Part shown: in pieces, positions 42,527 to 53,976 of the stretch
How positions within the stretch are numbered: position 1 is the first letter of the stretch
Layout: the number at the start of each line of letters is the position of its first letter
NCBI RefSeq assembly: GCF_047496725.1
Contig: NC_132971.1
Coordinates: forward strand, 12,281,501 to 12,345,500
DNA from: Anoplolepis gracilipes
Taxonomy: Eukaryota; Arthropoda; Insecta; Hymenoptera; Formicidae
Reading direction: 5' to 3'
DNA length: 64,000 nt
Notes under the pieces: model-generated
Database searches by the model: none
What the model was told of the DNA's origin: nothing
The model's input: the letters and a program-made list of their open reading frames with translations, nothing else
Position numbers and translations under genes: made by a program

Positions 42527-42584
42527 CGTTCAGTGATAAGATTTCTGCTTTCTGAGGATGTTTTTACAATCTTATCACTGAACG
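42527..42584. repeat. 17-bp perfect hairpin upstream of the sugar transporter
   Basis: CGTTCAGTGATAAGATT and AATCTTATCACTGAACG form a perfect stem with a 24-base loop. The arms are not low-complexity. It could be an end-to-end relic of a very small inverted-repeat transposon, or a structured RNA. Confidence 0.75.
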
Positions 42585-42865
42585 TTATTTTTCGAAAGTG
42601 CACTTTTCGAGAAGATTTGTCATTATTAAATTAATAATAGAAATTATGTATACTAATTAAAATAATTGTCAAACAGTTTTAAATTAATGACAGAGATGCA
42701 AAATTTTGAAAATATCTTACTTCTTATTTAGCTATTTTTTGAACTGCAACCTTTTGTCTATTTACTTATTGAATGACCCTCGTATAAATCATCATCTAGC
42801 AGATAGTTCTTTATTTTAATAATATTACATTTATATACATAATAAACTTATATATAAGATTATAT

Positions 42866-43000
42866 ATTAGATTTATATATAATAGAATATTATTATATAT
42901 AATCTAATATATATATTAGATTTATATATAATAGAATATTATTATATATAATCTAATATATATATTAGATTTATATATAATAGAATATTATATATAATAC
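42866..43000. repeat. Tandem repeat, 49-bp unit, about three copies
   Basis: The unit starts ATTAGATTTATATATAATAG and recurs at 42866, 42915 and 42964, exactly 49 bp apart, with the last unit partial. The junctions are palindromic (CTAATATATATATTAG). The array ends about 220 bp before the transporter ATG and so probably lies in its promoter region. Confidence 0.9.
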
Positions 43001-43067
43001 TTTTGTGATCAATAGGAAGCGATTAAAAGTGTATGTACAAAGAAATAAGAAGTTCCCATTTGTAGCA

Positions 43068-43139
43068 ATGAGATATTATTTAATCGCGCACATTCTTTGT
43101 GCTACTCTCGTACTTGCAATGACTTTTCGCCCCGTTTAA
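43068..43139 (+). other. Possible upstream ORF (23 codons) before the sugar transporter
   Basis: A small ATG-to-TAA frame ends 83 bp before the transporter start codon. It encodes a hydrophobic peptide, MRYYLIAHILCATLVLAMTF plus three residues. If transcription starts upstream of 43068 it would sit in the 5' leader and could lower initiation at 43223. The transcription start is unknown and the frame may be chance. Confidence 0.25.
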
Positions 43140-43222
43140 CCGTTAAAGTACGAAATATCGATTTAAAAAATCCGATAAAAACGACGATTAACGTAAAATC
43201 AAGATAGATATTATCGGACACA

Positions 43223-45491
43223 ATGGACCGTGGTATATTGCGACAAACGTTGATTGGATTCGTATGTAAGTATCTAAAGATGAAATTACCTTGATATTCG
43301 AAAGTATTCTCTCTCGTGAATGTGCCCTCGAAAAAATCTGACGTACGAACTGCTTCCCAGGCAGTATTTTGATCATCGATTGCGGCCTCCACGAAGGATG
43401 GAGCACGCCGACTATACCGAAATTCAATGACGAAGATCCTCTAAAGGTGACGACTGATGAGATTGCTTGGATCGTGAATCTCATGTATGTGGGAGTCGGT
43501 ATTGGTTCGTTGGTACCTTTTATACTGATGGACAACATCGGACGTAAAGGAACCTTGCTAGTCACCACGATACCAAAGATCACCTCCTGGATCTTCATCG
43601 GGCTGTCCACCTCTGTGTCGTTTATATACGTTGGGCGAGTACTCGCGGGCATAGGATGCGGTTTAACTTATGCCGTAATGCCAATGTATCTCGGCGAGAT
43701 CAGCAGCAAGCGGACCAGAGGTCCTCTAGGTACAACGATGTCAGCTATTTCGAACTTGTTATCAATGTGCAATGCCCGACATGATTCTAATTATCGTATA
43801 TAGAAAATTGATATAGCTATATTTGTTAATATTAAATACGTCGATCTTTTTTTATCAATTGATTCTTAATATTTTTTTTAGTCTCTTGAAAAGATGCACA
43901 CGTTTAGCTTTATATTTTTAATACTACAGAATTAATATTTCTGCAATCGTTCTTGCATTGCACTTGAATAGCTTTATCTATAAAATTAGTTAAAAGGCTT
44001 CACTAAATAAGACGAGCTCTCCAGGTACTTTAATGGCTGTTCTAATTAACATTGGGATGCTGCTCATCTACGCCATCGGCCTGTGGGTCAGCAGATTCGC
44101 GATGGCGATGATAAGCGTGTGCGCGCCAGTGCTATTTCTGCTGACCTTCATATGGCTACCCGAGAGCTCGGTGTTTCTCACGCGGAAGAACAGACTCGAT
44201 CCCGCGGAGAAAACCCTTCAGTGGGCCTTGGGTAAAGAGGACGTGGACGAGGAGCTTGAGGAAGTGAAACGTATCGTGGAAACTGAGGACAAATGCAGCA
44301 AGATAACTCTCAAAGATACGTTCAGGGAAATCTTCAGGGCACAGAACAGAAGGGCCTTCCGTATAGCTATAATACTACTCAGCGGCCTGACATTAACGGG
44401 GGCGGCGCCGATACTCGCTTACCAGTCATACATTTACAACGAGGCCGGCTTTGAGATCTCGACCAACACCAGCATCATCCTGACGGGTATCGCCATTGTC
44501 CTGTCTGGCTGTGCCTGCGTGATGGTGGTGCGTCTCACAGGCAAGAGATCGCTGTTGCTGATAGCCACGCCGATCTGCGTGGTATCGCTGGCCACGATAG
44601 CTATTTTCTTCGAGCTGCAATCCACCGGCTACGATGTTTCCCGATTCAAGTGGGTGCCTACGGTCTTCGTGGTGATTTACGTCCTCGGTTTTGGATTCGG
44701 CCTTAATCCGATACCATTGGCGTATATCGGCGAAATCTTCGGCGTTGAGGTCAAAGTACCCGCCGCGGTGCTCAACGCTCTCTACTACGCCATAAGCACC
44801 ACCGCTGTTGTAAAGTTTTATCAGGTACGTTGACGTCTGTATCGAAGAATCGATTTTGTTTTCGCAAACGAGAGAGAGCACGGTAAGCGGGTTATCGGAA
44901 GTAACGATCAGTTAAGAGGTTTAACCAAAAAAAGAGTTCTTTATATTGTAATAGTATTATACAACACGGTATAACGTACCATCGGTTAATAGCTTTGATG
45001 GCAAAAGAGATTCTTTACCATTTAATAGTATTAGGAAATATATTACGATATAAAAATATGCAAATTATATTTTAATAAGCAATCGATATATTTCATTGCC
45101 TATTAAAAAGAGATCTGTATAAAAGATACCTTCTGAAATTATATCTACATTTTGGACAATAGCTATAACATTCTCTTATTATTCAAATTTATAAAGCACA
45201 ATATTATAGTATAATATCATATATAATTTTATTAATATAATTGCAGAATTTTATAAAATTATTATTATTAAAAATATTCATTATTAAAAATTATGTAATA
45301 ATATATAGAATTTATTTATTTTATTTATACTGTTTTTGTAGGTCGTGCAAGAGTTGTACGGCACGTTCGCACCATTATGGGTATTCACTGCGATAACATT
45401 TCTTGTATGGGTATTAATTTACCTATTTGTGCCGGAGACCGAAGGCAAAACCTTGGAACAGATACAATTGGAATTACGGAGTAAGGAATAA
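43223..45491 (+). CDS. MFS sugar transporter, facilitated trehalose transporter Tret1-like (four exons)
   Basis: Exons 43223-43265, 43361-43729, 44025-44824 and 45342-45491 join in frame to 453 codons ending TAA. The first three donors are GTAAGT, GTACAA and GTACGT; acceptors are CCCAG, TCCAG and TGTAG. The ATG has A at -3 and G at +4. The length and layout fit the 12-helix SLC2-like family, which moves hexoses or trehalose across the plasma membrane. Visible signatures are DNIGRKG (about residues 72-78, loop 2-3), VLAGIGCG followed by PMYLGEISSKRTRG (about 108-135), LPESS (182-186), LTGKRS (about 308-313), YIGEIF (371-376) and PETEGKTLEQ (435-444). The family's QQLSG/QQFSG substrate motif in helix 7 is altered to ILLSG (254-258), so transport specificity is uncertain. 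AATAAA signals lie at 45503 and 45525. Intron 2 opens with sequence that looks like a second copy of the exon 3 start. Substrate assignment is inference; membership of the family is clear. Confidence 0.88.
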
Positions 45492-45502
45492 TGATATCAA
45501 AA

Positions 45503-45530
45503 AATAAACAGACGTGATATTAGAAATAAA
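45503..45530 (+). promoter_or_regulatory. Poly(A) signals of the sugar transporter
   Basis: Two AATAAA hexamers, at 45503-45508 and 45525-45530, follow the transporter stop codon by 11 and 33 bases. The region beyond is very AT-rich, so other such hexamers occur by chance, but these are the closest. Confidence 0.45.
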
Positions 45531-45662
45531 TCAAAAAGATTGCTAAATTCATATTTAGAATATTTATATTTCTAGTATATGAAATATGATTATTTATTAT
45601 ATATAATAATTTATTAACACCGTACACCATTATTTTTTTTTATATTATATATTTAATTTTTT

Positions 45663-45838
45663 TTTCATTTTTATTATATAAAAATAATTGTATTTAAATT
45701 TATTCAAAATTTTTAAATAAAATTATTAATAACTTATTTTTTAAATAATTTTAATAATCATATTTTTTCATTTTTATTATATAAAAACAATTATATTTAA
45801 ATTTATTCAAAATTTTTAAATAAAAAATTATAATTTTA
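45663..45838 (+). repeat. AT-rich direct duplication, ~103-bp period
   Basis: A block of about 70 bp containing CATTTTTATTATATAAAAA and TTTAAATTTATTCAAAATTT occurs twice, offset by 103 bp, just downstream of the transporter poly(A) signals. Confidence 0.7.
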
Positions 45839-46184
45839 ATATTATTATTTATTTAAGATATTCCAAAAAGAAGTAAAAGAAGGAGAAAGAGAAAAGAAGA
45901 AGAAGAAATTAGAAATTGCATTTAAATATTATCGTGCAATTAAATAGAACGACATTTTATAATAATGATGACATTTGCGGTTCGTAAATATGTATGTATG
46001 CATATACAATACACTATTATGTGTATTAACATTAACATTCAAGATAGATCATAAGAAGATTTCACTAGGAAGATAACGTTCCTACTTACAAGGATAGTTA
46101 ACATCACAAGACAATTACTATTATAATGTTTGCGCTTACTTATTTTTAGTCAGACGAATAGTAAGTCAATTTTATACTAATGTG

Positions 46185-46186
<2 letters not shown>

Positions 46187-46235
<49 letters not shown>
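46187..46235. repeat. (TA)n microsatellite
   Basis: About 24 TA units without interruption. Confidence 0.97.
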
Positions 46236-46239
<4 letters not shown>

Positions 46240-48300
46240 AGTATCATATTAACGTATACGTAATGTACTTTAAGAAAAATATAGTAAAAAATATTTTTAA
46301 AACAATATATTTTTATAGAGATGAAATGCACAAAGTTTAAAATAAATAATGTTTATGTAAAATTTTTAACGATAATAATTGGTTAAAACCACGCTTATAA
46401 ATTTTGGCTGGCCCTTCTTTTCTCATTGTAATTATAAAATAAATTTCATTCATTTACTTATTTACTCTATAATTTCTTTATGTTGCTTTATATTCTTTTG
46501 ATGCACGTACAAAGCATCGATAATGGCGTTAAATCGCATCTCGAGCTTGTTAAAACGCTAAATGAGAAACAACGCGAGAGAAAATTATTACACTTGTTTG
46601 ATCGTAAAGCTTTAACTCCTTCAAAGAGAATCGTTTAGCGGTATCGCGTACAATGAGATTCGTACGTTCGATCGGACAAATTAAGTTCTCATTAAAAATA
46701 CATTTGCAATATGAATTCACCAATCTCGTTTGTCAAGCCTCTCTTTAAAGTCTAATCCTGGTAAACGTTTCTTGTTGCATTTTTCTAAATCGATATTTGT
46801 ATTAATAATGCACAATTAAAAATATATAATATTATTATTTAATATAATTGTGAATTATTTTAATTTAATTTTTATTGTATATTTTTTTATTTAGCTTTAA
46901 GTCGTTTTTGTTCAAATATAAAACCAAATATATAACCAAATTTGAACGAGACTAAAATAAGTTTATCAGTACTTATTGATTCTTATTTTAAGAAATATGA
47001 TTGTTTTATGCAAAGATATCGTGAGATAACAACATTAAAAAATATTATTATAAAGATCTTGAATATTTTTCCACAGAAGACAAAATTACGACAAAATTAT
47101 ATTTTTCATCTTTACGTAAATCAGAAAATTTGATTCTAACGACGAAATGGTCGTTTTTAAAATTTTCCAGTTTATCTTTGTGGAGAGAGAACTATTCATA
47201 TTTCGCGCTCGATAAAAAATGCAACAATTTAAAACGAGCACACTCTCGTTTTGCAAACTCCCGAGTGATTCCGTCGTGTGACTATATCCCGGCTACGCCA
47301 ATGACAGTTCGCCAGCCTCACAACATTGACAGAACGTGTATGCGCAGACAGCATGTCTTGCATACACATGTGTCGTTTCTCTCTAACAGAACACTTGTAC
47401 ATGTGTATCATTAGTATACGTATATCTAAGTTATGCGAAAACGCAATTATCTATGTGCGTGTACGATTGTTTATCTGTCAATACCCCTCTTTTGCGTGAT
47501 GAATTATTAATCTGAACATATGTATTCCAGATACACGCACATGGACTTAAGCATATGATTAAATTTAATATCAGATGATAATGAAATTATTTCATGCAAA
47601 ACGCAATAAAAATACGCATCGATATCATTAACCCAGGTTCCATTTATCCAGACGCTGTCATTGTAAAAAATTATAATTCGATAAATACAGAAGAATGCAG
47701 GAAAATAAATAATAAATAGGATTAAGAGAGATATTATTTTAATATATTTTATATAACAACTTTAATATTTTTTACTTTCTAATATTTTTTGAAAACGTAT
47801 CTTATAAAATTATATATTATATAATAAAATGATAAGTCGAATAAAATATATAATCTTTCTGTCGCTTTGATGTAATAACACTCTAGACAATTACTCAGTT
47901 GGTAACTTAAACCACCTTTAATTAAAGAAAGACAGAGAGGAGAAAAAGAAAGAAAAATCTTGCTTAGCGCGTTGAACCCCGAGATATGTGATATTACGTG
48001 CATTAGTGTGAAGATAATTGTAATGAGCATGATAAGGGTGAGTGTTACGGTTGTAGATGCAAGTGTATCCATTGACCCCATACATTCCGTATACCTGATC
48101 TTACGAGCCATCACGGTATGACTTGACCCTGCGTTACACCGTTTCTATATACATATCTACTGACATATGTATATGCATACACCTATCAAGGTATACGTTC
48201 AATTCAAGCGTGTGCGTATCACTAGATCAGTTCTGTACACACGTATAGAATCCGCGAGTATATACACTTACATATACATACATATGAAAGGAAGAGACGA

Positions 48301-48329
48301 AGAGATAGAGAGAGAGAGAGAGAGAGAAA
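48301..48329. repeat. (GA)n microsatellite
   Basis: GA run of about 13 units with small interruptions. Confidence 0.9.
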
Positions 48330-48588
48330 GAGAAGGAGCAGGATCGATCCTCCTTGATAGTGTGCGTTGTATCACCGACACGGCCTCTCGTACAAGCCAA
48401 GATCAAGATTGATAGGCCACGAGTCGCAACACATACGGGGCATCCACTTAGCGGTGCATTATCCGAATGAGAATGTGTACAGGCTGGGTCTTACCTAATG
48501 CGACGCCCGCAATCCCGGTAATGGTGACCGCTTTGGCCGTCCTACGGGGTGATCTTCGTCAATCGATAATCCTCGCACGCGTGTGTAC

Positions 48589-48590
<2 letters not shown>

Positions 48591-48643
<53 letters not shown>

Positions 48644-48646
48644 CGC

Positions 48647-48681
<35 letters not shown>

Positions 48682-48687
48682 GTATAT

Positions 48688-48727
<40 letters not shown>
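48591..48727. repeat. Compound (TA)n(GT)n(TA)n microsatellite
   Basis: TA units, then GT units with a GCGCGC core, then TA units again, with one ATTG break near 48688. Alternating purine/pyrimidine throughout, so cruciform or Z-DNA forms are possible. Confidence 0.97.
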
Positions 48728-48732
<5 letters not shown>

Positions 48733-50054
48733 TAATATGCGATAAAATGTTATTATATGTATAAATGCTTGACTGGTGGAGTCATGTAAAAAAACTGCTT
48801 CTTGCAATTCGAAACGACCTTGCAAACGTTGATGATAAGGTAACCGCCGATCGGTAATTAACGGAAAGAAGATACGTGATAATATACGCTTACATAACCA
48901 GAAATTACGAGGCTGATTAGCTCATTGACGTAATTATTATTATTTACATCTTGTTTGATTGCAAATTAAATTCCAAATGTGTTGTAGTTTTGTTCGGTTT
49001 TTATTTCACGTTTTCGAGCTCTATCGTCTCACTGCGAAATTTTCACGCTATAAAAAAATTCATCTTTAAAATAAAACGCGCGGTGAAATATTGAGGGAAA
49101 AAAAGGGAAGGATAAAATATATAGAATTTTAAAGAAAGAGAGCATATTAAACAGAAAATGCATACTTTGACGTGTGGCAAAACGTTTTCGTTAAACTAAA
49201 AAATTATATGCCCTCTTTCAGTATTATTATTAAATTGCAGCTGCAGATGCAACTTGTGTACATTAGCATGCGCTTATGAAAAGAAAATTATTTTGCGAGT
49301 TATAAACTCGGCATAAAAATATTTTCCGTCAAGTTGTTTTACGCACAATATTAATATCTCTTCATAATATTATGTTACATTGAAAATTGATGTAGAATTC
49401 TTGTTTTATTAAAGCCATTCATATATTATTAATCTTTGTATAAATAATATATAACTATACCGTGCGATATCATAAAATGTTTGATATTATGTATTCTCGG
49501 AAGTATTTTATATAATATGTTATATGATATAAAAAAATTAATTAGATAAAATTAATGCTTCAGTCCTTCGTAAGTTGTGAAAGTTTAATTGCAGTTCAAT
49601 TGCGCTGTTAGCCTTGTCATAAATGATAAAAGCCGCAAATTATAACGTTTTATTAGTTTTTATAATATTGATCCAATTTTATATATATTTTGTTGTATAA
49701 AATAGCATTTGTTACTTTACACTAAGATAATTATATTTAATGCTTACGTATCTTATGCGTTACGAATATCTATTCCAGCATACATCATCTATCTATTGCG
49801 AATGCTGAATAATTCATGATCTCTGCAGAATTTATTTGCATGTGTTTATTGTAAATTACATAACTATTATCTTTTTGTAATGTATAAAGGAGGCAATTGC
49901 TCTGTATACTCAATACATGCATATCATTAATATAATAATAATATATAAGAAGTTCTCCAAAGCAAACATTAGCGAAAATAAAATTGGGGCATTTATTTCA
50001 TTGATATATAACCGAGCACTACTGAAATTTGATGAAATAATTTATTCTCTCTTT

Positions 50055-50055
50055 T

Positions 50056-50085
<30 letters not shown>
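50055..50085. repeat. (CT)n microsatellite
   Basis: CT run with one TT interruption near its end. Confidence 0.93.
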
Positions 50086-50087
<2 letters not shown>

Positions 50088-51150
50088 GAATGCTTCAAAC
50101 GAATAGCTGCATTTATAATTAAATTCCGACTTTTTACGATAAATGTGTAATATACTAATAATATTGTAATGACAAAATAACATGCAATTCCATTTTTCTC
50201 AAAATTCAAAACGTTATTTATAAAAAATATAGTGGTTTATTTTACGATACATGATACATTTTTATATACTTTTAATATAATTATAATATAATTTACAAAC
50301 TCTTTTAATGTTAAAGCACACACATAGATAGCCAAAATTATTCAATAGCTTTCTTGGAAATTTTATTAAACTTGTTACTGTAATATTATACATATTTAAT
50401 TTTCATAAATTAAAAATATTGTAAGATCTTATTTAATATTTGACTTTAAATCAATTTTTTTATAAATACAGATATTGTTATCAATTACTTAAACGAGTCA
50501 CATAACTTTCAATTTCTCTGTATAATGACTGTATAATAACTTAAGCGAAGTAATCGGACAAAAAGAAATTTAATGTTGGACGACAACGTGACATGTGATT
50601 TCACTCACGCTCGCGCCTACTCGCGAAATAAGTGGATCACCTTGTCTCATCCGTTTCCGCGCGTCGGATATAAGACCGTAATCGCGGTTGATATATCGCC
50701 GCGATCGCTCTTCATTATCGCCGAATGTGTCCTGTAAGCTTATACGGTATGTAGGTATGTAGGTACATTTCACAAAACAATGTAACTTTGTCGTAGTGGC
50801 GAAGTGGCTTAACTAGACAACCAGATACCGCAGATGAACCACGCTTTTTGTGTGCTCGCCACAAGTATATAGATCGTATATTACAAAATGTTCTTATTGT
50901 TAGTAAAAGAATATATTTTTCGCTATATTTTCTGATCTAGAAAATGTGATTTTTATTAACATAAATGCAGTTTTGTAATTTTTAGCACCACAATTATTTA
51001 ACATAAGTTTGCATAAAAATTCATAAACAAATATAAGTTAAACAGAAAATACCAGAGAATATTTCAGAGAATATTTTTTTTTCTTTATTTTTGTTAGTAA
51101 TGTACAAAAATTTCATCATATTATATTATTTTAAACTGAGAATATTATAT

Positions 51151-51600
51151 GTCGTAACCAAATTACAAAAAACGTCCTTTATAAAACATTTAATAAATGC
51201 AACTACATTGTCAAATTATTATAATTAAAAATGAAACGTTTTACAATTTGACTAAGAATTTTAGCTTTATAAAAAACGTTAACAAACGATTCATCACATT
51301 GTCAAATATAACAATTTGTGTATCTTTTCCTGGCTGGTTTATTGCAGTCGTCTTGTGAACCGTTCTTGTAGAACAACCACTTGTTTATACCAAATTAATA
51401 AGTATTATGTATCTAAATGAGAAAATTAAGTTTATATCAACACAATTATTAAGGCAATTAGTAACATTATATGCTAATACAATTGACAGTTCAAATTAGC
51501 AGTACATAATGTTAATTATGTTGTTATGTACTGCTAATTCTGCTAATTTGAATTATTAATTGTATCACCTATTAATAATATATGTGTCATTAATTTAACA
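51151..51600. mobile_element. Family A foldback element copy 4, truncated, with nested palindrome
   Basis: The left end GTCGTAACCAAATTACAAAA and arm (ACGTTAACAAACGATTCATC, CTGGCTGGTTTATTGCAGTC) match copies 2, 3 and 5. The right arm is missing; similarity fades near 51600. A palindromic insertion occupies about 51477-51565. Confidence 0.6.
51477..51565. repeat. Palindromic insertion (~90 bp) inside family A copy 4
   Basis: ATACAATTGACAGTTCAAAT and CAGTACATAA are inverted at 51524-51565 (TTATGTACTG, then ATTTGAATTATTAATTGTAT). The right arm has an extra AATTAGCAG-type repeat. The other family A copies lack it at this point. Confidence 0.55.
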
Positions 51601-51889
51601 AAAATAATTGACCGCGAAGAAAAGACTTTTATCAAATCAATCAAGAAATGACCGTTGAGTATTCAAAGAAAGTCAATCAGGGAAAATCAAGGGCGACGCG
51701 ATGAAAACTTTAGAATCTTCACACAATGCGAAGATTTTGACTGGTTAATTCAACGGAAGCGACAGCGCGAAGCGAAAGGATCGTTTCTAATGTCACCGTA
51801 CAGTAAGGGTAATTCTCACTCGTTTTTCATCGCTTTCTTCTATTCGCACGGGCCAGAGGTTCTCTCTTCCTTTGTCCTATTCTAACTTA

Positions 51890-52300
51890 CATCTATTCGC
51901 GCCGCGAAACGCGCTGATCGTCCGACACGAGACGACGTATAAAAAGCGTCGCTCATGCAGCGCACGTGACAAAGTGCGCGAGCGCGCGCGCGCATACATT
52001 CCTCGCGTCACGTGAAACGCGTCGGCGGGCGAATTATCCGCTGTAGCAGATCAAACGGTCTCCGGGGAAACGGAAAGCCCTTCACGACCCTTTGGTTCGC
52101 GCCGTAAAGCGCGACTAAAAAAGGTCCCGCTGTCCCTTCGAGCGTCGCGGATTTATCCCCCTGGTGCGGGGGTGTCGTCGGCGAAACGACGTTAAAATCG
52201 ATCGAGCGTGGACACCGTCCACCTGACTGCTCGGAGGGGATATAAATCAAAGCGCTCACGTGTTAATAAGAAGAGAAACTGCGGACGCAGCCTGACACCA
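51890..52300. other. CG-rich island with E-box and TATA-like motifs
   Basis: The island contains GTATAAAAAGCGTCGC near 51937, two CACGTG-type E-boxes (GCACGTGAC at about 51962, TCACGTGAAAC at about 52008) and GGGGATATAAATC near 52237. The frames crossing it on the reverse strand are not recognisable proteins. It may be a promoter or enhancer; nothing downstream on the + strand up to 52532 looks like a coding exon. Confidence 0.3.
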
Positions 52301-52530
52301 AAGAGACCGGCATGCATCGGCGCGTGATGGGTTTGATAAAAGTATTAAATCAAAGCCACGTCCGTTCTATGCGAAATTATGATACGCAAATCGTGTGAAT
52401 CTTAATCAAATGTATCACCTACTTTTAGTACGACATATAACATATCATAATTTTTTTACTTTTTGTTTATATATTCATATTTTATTTATTCACATTTATA
52501 CATTTGTAATATTTAATATTGCAACGCGCG

Positions 52531-52645
<115 letters not shown>

Positions 52646-52768
52646 GTTAACATAAAAGCTTTTCATTCATTCATAGAGCTCCTTTATACAAAATTACCGA
52701 TATTAATTATTCAACTTCATATTACATTTTAAAATATTTATGTATACATTTATTAATATATATATACT

Positions 52769-52771
<3 letters not shown>

Positions 52772-52801
<30 letters not shown>
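52772..52801. repeat. (TA)n microsatellite at the left end of family A copy 5
   Basis: Fifteen TA units run straight into the element's GTTAGTCAG terminus, which suggests a TA target. Confidence 0.95.
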
Positions 52802-52804
<3 letters not shown>

Positions 52805-53976
52805 AGTCAGATTATAAAATTCTTCTTTTTATAAAACATCTAGGTATTTAATAAAATGCGGTTATATTCTCAAATCATAATTAAAAATGAAATGTTTTAT
52901 AATCTAGCAAAGGATTTTAGTCTTTTTATAAAATGTTAACAAGCGAGCCGCCACATTGTCAAATGAAACAAGAGATTAGATTCTGACTGGTTTATTTCAA
53001 TCGTTTTATAAAAGGTACGCGCTTTTACTTACACGTTTCGTGCAATATTTACATTGAGTTTCTGTAACTATGCTATCTATTAATAATTACCTTTATATCA
53101 TACACGGAGAAAATTTTATATTAAAAATTACTATAGTATGTAGTGACTGTGAATCATTAAGGATCACTTTAAGTTAAAGTGTTATGTAAAACTGTACAAA
53201 TTTGCGTAAATTGATGTAATTTTTATAATTTTACATAGCACTTTACTTTAGAATGATTCCTAATGGTCCATAGTTATTATATACCATAGTAATTTTTAAT
53301 ATAAAATTTTCTCCGTGTATAGGGATTATTTAGGAAGACTAAAAAATATTTTACAAAGATGGATAAAATTCCAAATGACAGTAAATAAAAATACGTTTTA
53401 TACAAAGCGTAAAGAATTTTATTCAAGTATACTCATTAATTTTGAAAATTTTATTTATGTTACATTTTAGCTGCGTTAAGAAGACACTACTATCTCTATC
53501 TTTGTTCAACTTTCAGTAAGTAATAAAGATAAAAATAATTTTTAGCGCGAATAGGTTCTCCGAACGCATCCTTTATAAAACCTAAAATTATAATAAATAT
53601 AATAAATTTTAAAGTTCTGTGTTCGTAATAAATATGTTTCTACAAGCTTGAAAATTTTCTTATCTAAAAATACACACAAATAATGTATACTTATTAGTTT
53701 TCTTTAAATAAAAAATAAATAACTGTTCTACAAAAACGATTCCTAAAAGAATTGAAATAAACCAACCAAAATCTATATGTGATGTATGTACTTACTTACA
53801 AATCGTCATATTTGACAACATATCGAATTGTTAGTGTTTTACAAAAAAACTAAAATTCTTAGCCAAATTAAATATAAAACATTCTATTTTTAATCATAAT
53901 TTGAGAATGTGGCAGAACTTTATAAAATGTCTAGATGTTTTATAAAAAGACGAAATTTTGTAATCAGGGAGGCTAC
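52802..53976. mobile_element. Long foldback element, family A copy 5 (with nested MITE)
   Basis: Left end GTTAGTCAGATTATAAAATT with AAACATCTAGGTATTTAATA; right end TTTTATAAAAAGACGAAATT then TTGTAATCAGGGAGGCTAC. Arms contain the shared landmarks (GAGCCGCCACATTGTCAA and its inverse ATATTTGACAACATATCG). It is longer than copy 3 because of a 215-bp insertion at 53103-53317. The left end abuts a TA microsatellite. Confidence 0.75.
53103..53317. mobile_element. 215-bp palindromic MITE with CACGGAGAAAA termini, TA duplication
   Basis: The ends CACGGAGAAAATTTTATATT and AATATAAAATTTTCTCCGTG are perfect 20-bp inverted repeats, and most of the element folds on itself. TA flanks it at 53101-53102 and 53318-53319. 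Removing it with one TA gives TATCATAGGGATTATTTAGG, identical to the uninterrupted sequence in family A copy 1 at about 3526-3545, so the empty site is visible in a paralogue. Confidence 0.9.

Larger units (their letters stand above)
45839..51150. other. Non-coding downstream of the transporter
   Basis: AT-rich DNA with microsatellites and mixed patches at about 46500-46700, 47180-47400, 47990-48580 and 50580-50870. No exon recognised. Confidence 0.55.

Noticed and set aside
43188..43652. 154-codon reverse-strand frame
   Set aside because: It lies antisense to transporter exons 1-2, has no family resemblance, and the + strand gene is clear. The same applies to 44426-44881.
50798..50865. tRNA-like shape with a perfect 7-bp acceptor-type stem GTGGCGA/TCGCCAC
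   Set aside because: There is no B-box (GGTTCGA-like) sequence, the T-arm loop has five instead of seven bases, and no convincing anticodon arm was found.
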